Source: Deltaproteobacteria bacterium
GTDB lineage: Bacteria > Desulfobacterota > DSM-4660 > Desulfatiglandales > Desulfatiglandaceae
DNA: 6,884 nt
Assembly: GCA_029932035.1 (NCBI GenBank)
Contig: JAOZQV010000203.1
Span: 1 to 6,884 of the forward strand
Reading direction: 5' to 3'
Shown here: one piece after another, positions 1 to 5,591 of the stretch
Layout: the number at the start of each line of letters is the position of its first letter
Numbering within the stretch: the stretch's first letter is position 1
The notes under the pieces: model-generated
Seen by the model: the letters and a program-made list of their open reading frames with translations, nothing else
Told to the model about the DNA's origin: nothing
Databases searched by the model: none
Made by a program: the position numbers and the translations under genes

Positions 1-562
1 CGAGAAAGGTAAACCCCCTGAGCAGGGGTTCTGAGGCGAGTTCCGGGATACTGCGCAGAGGTTTTCCCTCTTCTAAAAACTGACAGCAGGAGTTGATCAG
101 AGAGGACTCCTCTTCTGAAGGTTTTTTTCCTCTTTTCTTGTCTAATTCTATTCTTTCAACCCTCTTTTCAGCAACTACAAGATCGCTCAAAATCATTTCA
201 TCTTCAAGTTTGCGGAAATCCTGTTCGGGAGTCGGAAGAGTGCCGACTGATCCTTCAAAATTGCGTACAACGTGCAATAGGGCATCGCATGTTCGGATCT
301 GATTCCAAAATACCCCTTCGGATCTTGAACCGGTTGAGGTCCCTATCTCAGGGGGAAGCAAGTATTCGATCTTGGCGTAGATGGTCTTTTTCGGCTGATA
401 TATACCGGTCAGGAAATCGATCCGCTCGTCAAAGACCGTGATGGTGGCAATCCTGACATCTGTCCGGGAACCACGATCGCCCATTTCCCCCCTTGCCCCT
501 GTTAATGCGGCAAAGATGGTTGATTTTCCTGCCTGGGGAAGCCCTATGACGCCTAATTTCAT
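1..562 (-). CDS. ychF: YchF/OLA1-like P-loop NTPase, N-terminal 187 residues (runs off left edge)
   Basis: The gene starts at the ATG whose complement lies at 560-562 and is open to the window edge, so the C-terminal half (including the expected TGS domain) is not seen. A Walker A/G1 motif, GLPQAGKST, is at residues 7-15. The stretch DALLHVVRNF (about 93-102) followed by a Glu/Arg-rich helical region (about 117-145) matches the layout of YchF, where the helical insert follows HVVRCF. YchF/OLA1 proteins are cytosolic, ribosome-associated NTPases that prefer ATP to GTP. The odd point is the place where YchF normally has its G3 motif (DIAG, then a Gly/Lys-rich loop): residues 66-84 instead read EYLLPPEIGTS and so on, with no D-x-x-G. 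I infer a divergent paralogue rather than the canonical gene. It lies 14 nt downstream of the Smr gene, in the same operon. Family assignment is fairly sure; function is not. Confidence 0.8.
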   Translation of the reverse strand, partial: MKLGVIGLPQAGKSTIFAALTGARGEMGDRGSRTDVRIATITVFDERIDFLTGIYQPKKTIYAKIEYLLPPEIGTSTGSRSEGVFWNQIRTCDALLHVVRNFEGSVGTLPTPEQDFRKLEDEMILSDLVVAEKRVERIELDKKRGKKPSEEESSLINSCCQFLEEGKPLRSIPELASEPLLRGFTFL

Positions 563-572
563 AATCTTTAAA

Positions 573-578
573 CCTCCT
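573..578 (-). promoter_or_regulatory. Ribosome binding site of the ychF-like gene, overlapping the smr stop codon
   Basis: On the minus strand AGGAGG lies 10 nt upstream of the ychF-like ATG. Its first two bases are the last two bases of the TAG stop codon of the upstream Smr gene (577-579). This arrangement fixes the ychF-like start and suggests that ribosomes finishing smr help initiate the next gene (translational coupling, inferred). Confidence 0.75.
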
Positions 579-1299
579 AAAATCTCCCTCTTGCCCTCTT
601 GAGCAATATATATATTGCCCCTGTCCCGCCATCATAGGGTTTTGCAGTTGAAAAGGCCAGGATGATTTTCTTTACAGGCCCCCTGCTCAACCAGATGGGT
701 AGCCTCTTCTTTAATACGGGGATATGGTTTGCAGAGTTAAGTCCCCTCCCATGTACCACCAGCACGCATCTCAATCCGAGCCGGTGGCTCCTGAGGAGAA
801 AATCTCTGATCACGGACTCAGCCTCCTGCTTTTTGAGACCGTGGAGATCCACATAATTCTGGACAGGAAAGAGACCATCCTTGAGCCTCTGCATGAGCCT
901 TCTGTCGAAGCCCTTGACAGATCCCTCAATGTATTCATCACTAAATGTTATGTCCATCTCAGCGGTCCCGCTGACCAGATCGGAGAGATGGGCCAAAGCT
1001 TCCAGGTCACTGCTGTTTGGCGGATGAGCCGGTCTTGTCTCCATATCAGGGGCCTTAGCGATTATCCGGTTGCTCTGTGAAAGCGGGGTTACACCTGACA
1101 TGGCTTCAGTGAAATAGTCGTTTCCCTCAGGCCCTGGGGAAGGTCCAGGGGGCACCTCTTTCTTGGGTTCCTGAGGGATATCCTCACTCTTCTGTTTCAA
1201 GGCGCCCAGACCTTTGAAAACCGGATTAAAGGCATCTTCTCCTCTTGGAGAATCCGTTTGATTAAGGGTGCGACCTTTTCTTTTTTTTCTGCGAGCCAT
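577..1299 (-). CDS. Smr-domain protein (MutS2 C-terminal-like endonuclease domain)
   Basis: This is a 240-residue protein with two parts. Residues 1-145 or so are low complexity: a basic N-terminus (MARRKKRKGR) and a Pro/Glu-rich linker with no recognisable domain. Residues 148-236 form a Smr domain, shown by DLHG at 151-154, HGRG at 183-186 and GGTGA at 224-228 before the final strand and helix. Smr domains occur at the C-terminus of MutS2 and as stand-alone proteins. Characterised examples nick DNA or cleave RNA, and some act on stalled ribosomes, so nucleic-acid cleavage is expected from the family but the substrate is unknown. A ribosome-related role would fit its operon partner, a YchF-like NTPase (inference). 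The start is the ATG at 1297-1299, with GAGGA about 12 nt upstream, a rather long spacing. A minus-strand promoter lies at 1372-1400. Confidence 0.87.
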   Translation of the reverse strand: MARRKKRKGRTLNQTDSPRGEDAFNPVFKGLGALKQKSEDIPQEPKKEVPPGPSPGPEGNDYFTEAMSGVTPLSQSNRIIAKAPDMETRPAHPPNSSDLEALAHLSDLVSGTAEMDITFSDEYIEGSVKGFDRRLMQRLKDGLFPVQNYVDLHGLKKQEAESVIRDFLLRSHRLGLRCVLVVHGRGLNSANHIPVLKKRLPIWLSRGPVKKIILAFSTAKPYDGGTGAIYILLKRARGRF

Positions 1300-1349
1300 C
1301 TTTTAAACACGTCCTCATTCTCAAAAATTCCGCTGGAAAGAAAATAGAC

Positions 1350-1379
1350 TTGAAATCAAGGTTTGATAGCTATTATAAC
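1350..1379 (+). promoter_or_regulatory. Sigma70-type promoter for purE-tsaC (predicted)
   Basis: TTGAAA (1350-1355) and TATAAC (1374-1379) each match five of six consensus positions and are separated by 18 nt. The start would lie near 1386, leaving a leader of roughly 80 nt before purE. No riboswitch-like structure or clear purine-repressor operator was recognised in that leader. A second -35-like TTGATA at 1412-1417 lacks a convincing -10 partner. The -10 overlaps the leftward promoter's TATAAT by four bases. Confidence 0.4.
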
Positions 1380-1400
1380 ACAAAATAAATGATTTGCCAT
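1372..1400 (-). promoter_or_regulatory. Sigma70-type promoter for smr-ychF (predicted)
   Basis: Read on the minus strand, a perfect -10 hexamer TATAAT (complement at 1372-1377) is preceded by a 17-nt spacer and ATGGCA (1395-1400), which matches four of six -35 consensus positions. Transcription would start about 65 nt upstream of the smr ATG. The -10 element overlaps that of the opposite-facing purE promoter candidate. This is predicted from consensus only. Confidence 0.5.
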
Positions 1401-1453
1401 GGATTTGGTTTTTGATATTTCATGATCCCTGTTCTGAGGGACTAACATTATGC

Positions 1454-1460
1454 GAGGTGA
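1454..1460 (+). promoter_or_regulatory. Ribosome binding site that decides the purE start
   Basis: GAGGTGA ends 4 nt before the ATG at 1465. An in-frame upstream ATG at 1450 would place this Shine-Dalgarno sequence inside the coding region and has nothing comparable upstream, so 1465 is preferred. Confidence 0.75.
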
Positions 1461-1464
1461 TAAA

Positions 1465-1965
1465 ATGACTTCAGATAAACCCCTAATTGGTGTGATCATG
1501 GGAAGCGTCTCCGATTCTGATGTAATGAAAGGGTGTATGGATCTGCTTAAAGAGTTGGAATTGTCCCATGAGGTGAAAGTGCTTTCAGCACACAGGACCC
1601 CCGATCTGACAAGAGAGTATGCAGTGTCGGCCGCTGATCGCGGGATTGAGGTAATTATTGCGGGGGCCGGATGGGCAGCACATTTAGCCGGATCCATAGC
1701 GGCACATACAACCCTGCCGGTCATAGGGATCCCCATCGACTCGTCCCCTTTCAAAGGGCTGGACGCTCTTTTGTCCACGGTTCAGATGCCTTCCGGTATC
1801 CCGGTGGCTACGGTGGCTGTTGGAAGCGGAGGGGCAAAAAATGCCGCCGTTCTTGCGGCTCAAATCCTGGGTTTGAAATACCCCGATATTGCAGAAAAAG
1901 TAAAGGCCCACCGCAACAGATTGACTGAAAAGGCCTCGGAAAAAGCGGATTCCTGGCCAAGTTAA
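1465..1965 (+). CDS. purE: PurE, 5-(carboxyamino)imidazole ribonucleotide mutase
   Basis: This is a 166-residue cytosolic enzyme of de novo purine synthesis. PurE converts N5-CAIR to CAIR, downstream of PurK, in class I organisms; class II enzymes carboxylate AIR directly. Motifs seen: MGSVSDSD at 12-19 (phosphate/substrate loop), SAHRTP at 41-46 with the catalytic His43, GAGWAAHLAG at 67-76, and QMPSGIPVATVAVG at 107-120. Length is normal for the family. The QMPxGIPV block and overall similarity to bacterial CAIR mutases favour class I, but no purK is in the window, so the class is inferred. Trp70 stands where many homologues have Gly or another small residue, and Ala75 replaces the Pro of the enterobacterial AAHLPG; the latter is probably ordinary variation. 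It is the first gene of a unit with tsaC, which begins 5 nt after its stop. Confidence 0.95.
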   Translation: MTSDKPLIGVIMGSVSDSDVMKGCMDLLKELELSHEVKVLSAHRTPDLTREYAVSAADRGIEVIIAGAGWAAHLAGSIAAHTTLPVIGIPIDSSPFKGLDALLSTVQMPSGIPVATVAVGSGGAKNAAVLAAQILGLKYPDIAEKVKAHRNRLTEKASEKADSWPS

Positions 1966-1970
1966 CCAAA

Positions 1971-2597
1971 ATGATAATCCGGTCAGACTCATTTGAAAGG
2001 CATGAACACGCCCTTAAGAGAGCGAAAGAAGTCCTCTTGCAGGGTGGTCTTGTTGCCTGTCCCACAGAGTCTTTTTATGGTATTGCGGTGGACGCTACCA
2101 ATGAAGAGGCAATCAGGAGGCTCTTTGTTTTAAAAAAGAGGGCGGCAGAGCATCCGATTCTGCTTTTGATCCCTTCTGTAGAGCTGTTATCAGAATATGT
2201 AATCCGGATTCCCCCTGTTGCGCACCAACTCATAAACGAATTCTGGCCTGGAGGCTTGACCCTTATCTTTGAGGCCTCGGAAAGGATTTCTCCCCTGCTT
2301 ACCGCTGGTACTGGTAAAATTGGGCTCAGATTATCTAATCACCCTCTGGCCACAGCACTGGCCCAGATAATCGGAGCGCCGGTAACCGGGACAAGCGCCA
2401 ATATCTCGGGTGCGCCCCCCTGTTGCAATGCAAAAGAGGTCCTGGTTGCTTTCAGGGAAGATATTGATCTGATTATAGATGGAGGAGAAACCACAGGAGG
2501 GATCGGATCCACTATACTGGATGTCACAGTAGATCCGCCTCAGATATTAAGGAACGGAATGATTCAGCGTCGGCAATTAGAGAAGTGCGTAAAATGA
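1971..2597 (+). CDS. tsaC: TsaC/YrdC-type L-threonylcarbamoyladenylate synthase
   Basis: This 208-residue protein belongs to the Sua5/YciO/YrdC family. These enzymes make threonylcarbamoyl-AMP from threonine, bicarbonate and ATP, the first step of t6A37 modification of ANN-decoding tRNAs. Motifs: PTESFYGI at 31-38 (PTxTxYGL in the family), KKR at 55-57, FWPGGLT at 91-97, GLRL at 118-121, TGTSANISG at 139-147 and STILD at 180-184. It has the short, single-domain length and lacks the extra C-terminal Sua5 domain. The YciO branch is a possible alternative, but the conserved KKR and SAN motifs support a working synthase. The start follows the purE stop by 5 nt and has no obvious Shine-Dalgarno sequence, so translation is probably coupled to purE. 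The TsaB, TsaD and TsaE partners are not in the window. Confidence 0.9.
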   Translation: MIIRSDSFERHEHALKRAKEVLLQGGLVACPTESFYGIAVDATNEEAIRRLFVLKKRAAEHPILLLIPSVELLSEYVIRIPPVAHQLINEFWPGGLTLIFEASERISPLLTAGTGKIGLRLSNHPLATALAQIIGAPVTGTSANISGAPPCCNAKEVLVAFREDIDLIIDGGETTGGIGSTILDVTVDPPQILRNGMIQRRQLEKCVK

Positions 2598-2604
2598 GCT
2601 AAAA

Positions 2605-2645
2605 TGCCTAAAGTGAAAGGTATTGTTTGACATTAACTTTAGGCA
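2605..2645. repeat. Perfect 10-bp inverted repeat between tsaC and the PHP gene
   Basis: TGCCTAAAGT (2605-2614) is mirrored by ACTTTAGGCA (2636-2645) around a 21-nt spacer. No T-run follows on the plus strand, so it is a poor rightward terminator. On the minus strand the stem is followed by TTTT, but no leftward gene needs termination here. A perfect -35-like TTGACA (2627-2632) lies in the spacer, with TTAAAT (2647-2652) as a weak -10 at short spacing. The repeat could therefore be an operator flanking a promoter, or an mRNA stem ahead of the PHP ribosome binding site (AAGGA, 2654-2658). Confidence 0.5.
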
Positions 2646-2665
2646 CTTAAATCAAGGAATGATAA

Positions 2666-3571
2666 ATGAAACGAGATGACTTTGATCTGGAGCAGTATGA
2701 GACTGATTTCTCGGAGCTGCGGCAATACGAGGAGAATGCGACTGATGGCCTAAAACAGGTTGAAGGGCGCGATTCATGGGAGCCAACAGACTATGAGCGT
2801 TACTATCTCCCAAGACTGCGTCTGACCGGCATAAAGGACAAAAACCGGATTGTCCTGCAAAATGTGGCTGACTTGCATCTCCATACCCAGTGGTCGGACG
2901 GAGATGATCTTGAAAAGGTCCTGGACCGGGCTTTGACAGTAGGCTTAGATGCCATTGCTATAACCGACCATGATGAGATCGGGGGCGCATTTGAGGCGAG
3001 GAGATTGGTACATGAACGCCGGCTTCCCTTGGCCATTGTGCCCGGGACCGAGATTTCCTCTCTTGATGGGCATATAGGCGCTCTGTTTGTGATGAAGACC
3101 ATTCCGAAAGATCTTACTGCCGCGGAAACAGTCGATCTGATTCACGAGGCAGGCGGCATTGCGGTTGCCCACCATCCATATTCCCCTCCATGGCTTAATA
3201 AGGTTCTACGGGTTCAATTAGGCTGCGGCGATCTAATTAAATCCGTCCCCTTTGACGCCATTGAGTGCACCAATGCGGTCCCTGGTTCAGGGGTTAAGTA
3301 CAATATCGCTGCCATAGACGCCATGCGTAAACAGCATATCAGTGTCGCAGTTACAGGAGGGAGTGATGCCCATGTGGCCGCATTTGTGGGTAAGGGCAAG
3401 ACCTATTACGGCGGAAATGAGGGCGTCCTCTCGTTATATAATTCTTTACTTTTAGGGTTTGCAAAAGGCGCTGAAGGGTACTGGAAGACCCAGGAAAAGG
3501 CGTATTATTATATGAGGTTAATGAGGGCAATGGTTCTAAACGCCTTTAAGAAAACGGGTTCGGTGAATTAA
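2666..3571 (+). CDS. PHP-domain metal-dependent phosphoesterase
   Basis: This is a 301-residue protein with a PHP (polymerase and histidinol phosphatase) domain from about residue 66 to 245. All expected metal ligands are visible: DLHLHTQWSDG at 69-79 (His71, His73, Asp78), TDHD at 100-103, GTE at 127-129, AHH at 168-170 and SDAH at 233-236. The family binds two or three divalent metals and hydrolyses phosphoesters. Stand-alone members act on nucleotides (for example RNase AM/YciV, on 3',5'-bisphosphates and RNA 5' ends), so a cytosolic phosphatase or nuclease is plausible but the substrate is not known. A 65-residue acidic, Tyr-rich N-terminal extension precedes the domain. The tail after the SDAH region resembles the PHP-associated C-terminal segment and ends in an aromatic/basic helix (about 272-297). 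AAGGA sits 7 nt before the ATG. It is followed 13 nt later by the hydrolase remnant. Confidence 0.88.
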   Translation: MKRDDFDLEQYETDFSELRQYEENATDGLKQVEGRDSWEPTDYERYYLPRLRLTGIKDKNRIVLQNVADLHLHTQWSDGDDLEKVLDRALTVGLDAIAITDHDEIGGAFEARRLVHERRLPLAIVPGTEISSLDGHIGALFVMKTIPKDLTAAETVDLIHEAGGIAVAHHPYSPPWLNKVLRVQLGCGDLIKSVPFDAIECTNAVPGSGVKYNIAAIDAMRKQHISVAVTGGSDAHVAAFVGKGKTYYGGNEGVLSLYNSLLLGFAKGAEGYWKTQEKAYYYMRLMRAMVLNAFKKTGSVN

Positions 3572-3584
3572 TCGGTCATCAACT

Positions 3585-3890
3585 GTGGATGTTATCCGAC
3601 GTCATATCCTGGCAACGCCGGTGGACGGCTATGTGGGCTGCAGTGAGGCCATACGGGGGCTCAATTATTTAGATCGACTCTCTGAGATAAAGGTTCCTAC
3701 TCTCATCATGGTCGGCGAGGATGATCCCGGAACTCCCGTGGACGCGTCCCAGGCCATGCATGATCGTATCCCCCAGTCTAAGCTGGTGGTGCTTCCCTCT
3801 GCTGCTCATCTTTCAAACATAGAACAGACCCAAGGCTTTAACCATGCCCTGATGGTGTTTTTGACGGATGTTTCTACTCTCTCTATCTGA
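3585..3890 (+). pseudogene. C-terminal remnant of a 3-oxoadipate enol-lactonase-like alpha/beta hydrolase
   Basis: The frame opens at a GTG with no Shine-Dalgarno sequence and encodes about 101 residues. From residue 4 on it matches the last third of PcaD-like alpha/beta hydrolases: ATPVDGYVGCSEAI (10-23), the strand VPTLIMVGEDDPGTP (37-51, with Asp47 at the catalytic-acid position) and AAHLSNIEQ (73-81, with the catalytic His75). The nucleophile elbow (G-x-S-x-G), oxyanion region and most of the core fold are absent; full members have about 250-260 residues. In the same frame the upstream sequence reaches a stop at 3564-3566, inside the PHP gene, with no further homology. The break is therefore near 3585, right after the PHP stop. 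I read it as a deletion remnant with no expected enzyme activity. Protocatechuate or beta-ketoadipate catabolism should not be inferred from it. Confidence 0.8.
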
Positions 3891-3910
3891 GCGGCCGGGA
3901 AAGGTAACAT

Positions 3911-4924
3911 ATGACAGGCATAAATAAAGACAGACTGATTCTGGCCGGCGACATCGGAGGGACCAAGACAAATCTCGCCCTCTATTCCCGGGGAAAAACC
4001 AGACCGGTGGCTCAGGTTATAGAGTCATATTCGAGCCGCGATGCCCTTGACCTGGAAAGTATCGTCGAACAGTTTGTTGAAAAACACCCGGCATCTATAA
4101 CCGAGGCGTGCTTTGCAATTGCCGGCCCTGTAATAGGTGGTCGGTGCAAGACCACCAACCTGCCCTGGGATGTTTCGGAACTGCGAATCAAGCGGCGTTT
4201 CGGGTGGAACGTACGACTTATCAACGATCTTACCGCAACCGCCTTGGGAATTCCCCTCCTATACAGCCGTGAACTCTACCCTTTAAACAAGGCCAGGTCC
4301 CTAAAAGGGGGTAACATCGCTCTGGCAGCGCCAGGTACGGGCCTTGGAACCTCAGTCCTTGTCTGGCATGACGGGAAATACATTCCTATCCCTTCCGAGG
4401 GAGGGCACGTTGATTTTGCCCCCACTGACGAGGCCCAGGTGCTCCTGTGGAGGCACATGTACGAGCATTACGGCCATGTAAGTATTGAGAGGATTGTATC
4501 AGGCATGGGGCTCTTGAAGATCTTTTCTTATCTGAAAGAAACAGGAAGAGATCGAGTTCCTCGCTGGCTGGCACGGGACATGGAGAGAATGGATCCGGCT
4601 CGTGCAATTTCAGAGGCTGCCATCCAAAAAAAAGATCCTCTTTGTATGAAGGTCCTGAGCATGTTCACTTCCATCTTAGGATCGATCGCAGGGAACCTCG
4701 CCCTTACCGTTCTTGCCACCGGCGGCGTCTATTTAGGAGGCGGCATCCCCCCCAAGATCCTGCCCTCATTAGCTGATGGCGTCTTCATGAATGCGTTTGT
4801 AAACAAAGGACGCTTTAAAGACTTTCTTGAAAAGATATCCGTTAAAGTCATCCTCAATGACCGCGCAGCTATTTTAGGGGCGGCACGTTGTGTTTTGGAC
4901 GCGGTAAACAAACCGGGTTCCTGA
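3911..4924 (+). CDS. glk: Glucokinase (group A, Glk family)
   Basis: This is a 337-residue cytosolic kinase that phosphorylates glucose to glucose-6-phosphate with ATP. The whole sequence follows the E. coli Glk pattern (family PF02685) rather than the ROK family. Seen: phosphate-1 motif GDIGGTKTN at 13-21, FAIAGPV at 68-74, INDLTATALGIP at 104-115 with catalytic Asp106, APGTGLGTS at 140-148, the sugar-binding EGGHVDFAP at 163-171, GHVSIERIVSGMGL at 188-201, and GGVYLGGGIPPKI at 271-283. No ROK-type cysteine-rich zinc motif is present. Length is slightly above the usual 320 or so. GGGAAAGG (3897-3904) lies 6 nt before the ATG and supports this start. It begins 20 nt after the hydrolase remnant and could be co-transcribed with the PHP gene. 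All key residues are intact, so it should be functional. Confidence 0.95.
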   Translation: MTGINKDRLILAGDIGGTKTNLALYSRGKTRPVAQVIESYSSRDALDLESIVEQFVEKHPASITEACFAIAGPVIGGRCKTTNLPWDVSELRIKRRFGWNVRLINDLTATALGIPLLYSRELYPLNKARSLKGGNIALAAPGTGLGTSVLVWHDGKYIPIPSEGGHVDFAPTDEAQVLLWRHMYEHYGHVSIERIVSGMGLLKIFSYLKETGRDRVPRWLARDMERMDPARAISEAAIQKKDPLCMKVLSMFTSILGSIAGNLALTVLATGGVYLGGGIPPKILPSLADGVFMNAFVNKGRFKDFLEKISVKVILNDRAAILGAARCVLDAVNKPGS

Positions 4925-5279
4925 AAGAATCCGGATGTGTAACCGCCGAGCAAGAAAATGCGTCGGGGATAATCTCTTTCCGTATACTCTTCTGAAAAAA
5001 ATCTTCATGATCAAGCTCCATGGATGCCAATTTCTGGAACTCCAGTCGTGCCTAATCATCCATGACGCATTTTGAGGCCTGCTGATTTTGGGCTAAAGGA
5101 TCTCCAAGGCTAAAATTCTTGACAAAATGCACCGTTTATTGTTTATAAGGGGTCGGTGGTTAGGGATTTAATTTTTTTATGGGCAGGATCTCCGGATCGT
5201 TGACTGATTCAGCTTAGACCGAAGATAGTGGGTGCTAAATTCCTGAATCCTACGAGTGTTCAATTTCCGGGGAAATGAT
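4925..5279 (+). other. Non-coding stretch between glk and the truncated binding-protein gene
   Basis: About 355 nt hold no convincing gene on either strand; a minus-strand frame spanning the glk end (4874-5059) has no family features. No strong stem followed by a T-run was found after glk, so its terminator is not apparent. Small palindromes such as ATCCGGAT (4929-4936) and CTGGAACTCCAG (5034-5045) are too short to call. The notable content is promoter-like sequence at 5119-5149, a second weaker pair (TTGACT 5200-5205, GATAGT 5224-5229, 18-nt spacer), and GGGG at 5269-5272, 7 nt before the ATG at 5280. Confidence 0.5.
5119..5149 (+). promoter_or_regulatory. Sigma70-type promoter upstream of the truncated binding-protein gene (predicted)
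   Basis: A perfect -35 hexamer TTGACA (5119-5124) is followed by TATAAG (5144-5149, five of six matches) at 19 nt, or by the weaker TTTATA (5142-5147) at the ideal 17 nt. Transcription from here would give a leader of about 125 nt before the ATG at 5280. It could also read through into the exported protein that begins at 5563. Confidence 0.4.
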
Positions 5280-5591
5280 ATGAATTCGAATAATAATAAG
5301 GGGTTAGTCCCGCTTCAGGCGGGACTCAACCACTTAACGTGGTCTGTATTGACTGTTTTGGTTGCTTTATTCTGTCTGCCTGGAATTTCGTCTGCCGAAA
5401 AGATTGTTGTTTACTCCGCAGTCTACCCACCTTATCAGATTGATCATAATGGGAAATTAACGGGTATTAATACCGAAATAGTTAGGGCTATTTTCCAGTA
5501 TTCAGATATTCCCTTTGAAATCAGATATGTACCATGGTCTCGCGCTCAAAAATATGTGGGCGATGATGGAAAAAGAAAGGGCCATATTTAA
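5280..5591 (+). pseudogene. Truncated periplasmic solute-binding protein (SBP_bac_3-like), N-terminal lobe fragment
   Basis: The frame encodes 103 residues from the ATG at 5280; a GTG at 5256 is in frame but less well placed. A signal peptide is clear: hydrophobic segment about 20-35 (WSVLTVLVALFCLPGI) and a likely cleavage after SSA at 37-39. The mature part starts like polar amino-acid-type binding proteins: KIVVYSAVYPPYQI (41-54), GKLTGINTEIVRAIF (58-72) and IRYVPWSRAQKYV (81-93). Family members have about 220-250 mature residues; here the frame stops after about 64, inside the first lobe, so a ligand cleft cannot form. The other frames after 5591 do not continue the family. The residues just after the signal start (GLVPLQAGLN, 8-17) are encoded by a palindrome. 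Its last 29 nt overlap the start of the next gene. I read it as a broken gene; a short secreted product cannot be excluded. Confidence 0.75.
5303..5330. repeat. GC-rich palindrome (REP-like hairpin) inside the signal-peptide coding region
   Basis: AGTCCCGC (5306-5313) and GCGGGACT (5319-5326) form a perfect 8-bp stem around a 5-nt TTCAG loop. GTT and AAC extend it by three pairs if C5327 is bulged out. The palindrome is translated in frame as part of the n-region of the signal peptide. Its form resembles short repetitive extragenic palindromes, but only one copy is in this window. In mRNA it would fold 23 nt after the start codon and could slow translation. No T-run follows, so it is not an intrinsic terminator. 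Confidence 0.7.

Noticed and set aside
12..30. Inverted repeat AACCCCCTG / CAGGGGTT as a terminator or regulatory hairpin
   Set aside because: It lies inside the ychF-like coding frame, has a short imperfect stem and is not followed by a T-run on either strand in a sensible place.
93..302. Small plus-strand frame of 69 codons
   Set aside because: It runs antisense to the ychF-like gene, has no family features, and is explained as a shadow of that gene.
724..1080. Plus-strand frame of 118 codons
   Set aside because: It lies opposite the Smr gene, whose motifs are unmistakable. It has no ribosome binding site or recognisable motif.
1386..1464. Purine riboswitch in the purE leader
   Set aside because: The leader is only about 80 nt, AT-rich, and shows no three-stem purine-aptamer pattern or conserved loop sequences.
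1356..1778. Minus-strand frame of 140 codons over purE
   Set aside because: It is antisense to purE, which shows full family conservation. The antisense translation has no family character.
3585..3890. Evidence for a beta-ketoadipate (aromatic catabolism) pathway
   Set aside because: Only the C-terminal third of the hydrolase is present, without its nucleophile, and no other pathway gene is nearby.
4874..5059. Minus-strand frame reaching from the glk end into the intergenic region
   Set aside because: It is short, half of it overlaps glk antisense, there is no Shine-Dalgarno sequence, and its composition is not protein-like.
5568..5583. Programmed frameshift at the A-rich GGAAAAAGAAAGGG joining the binding-protein fragment to the exported protein
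   Set aside because: A +1 slip would connect the frames, but the joined product would not restore binding-protein homology and would bury a second signal peptide inside. A rearrangement joint is simpler. A sequencing indel cannot be fully excluded.
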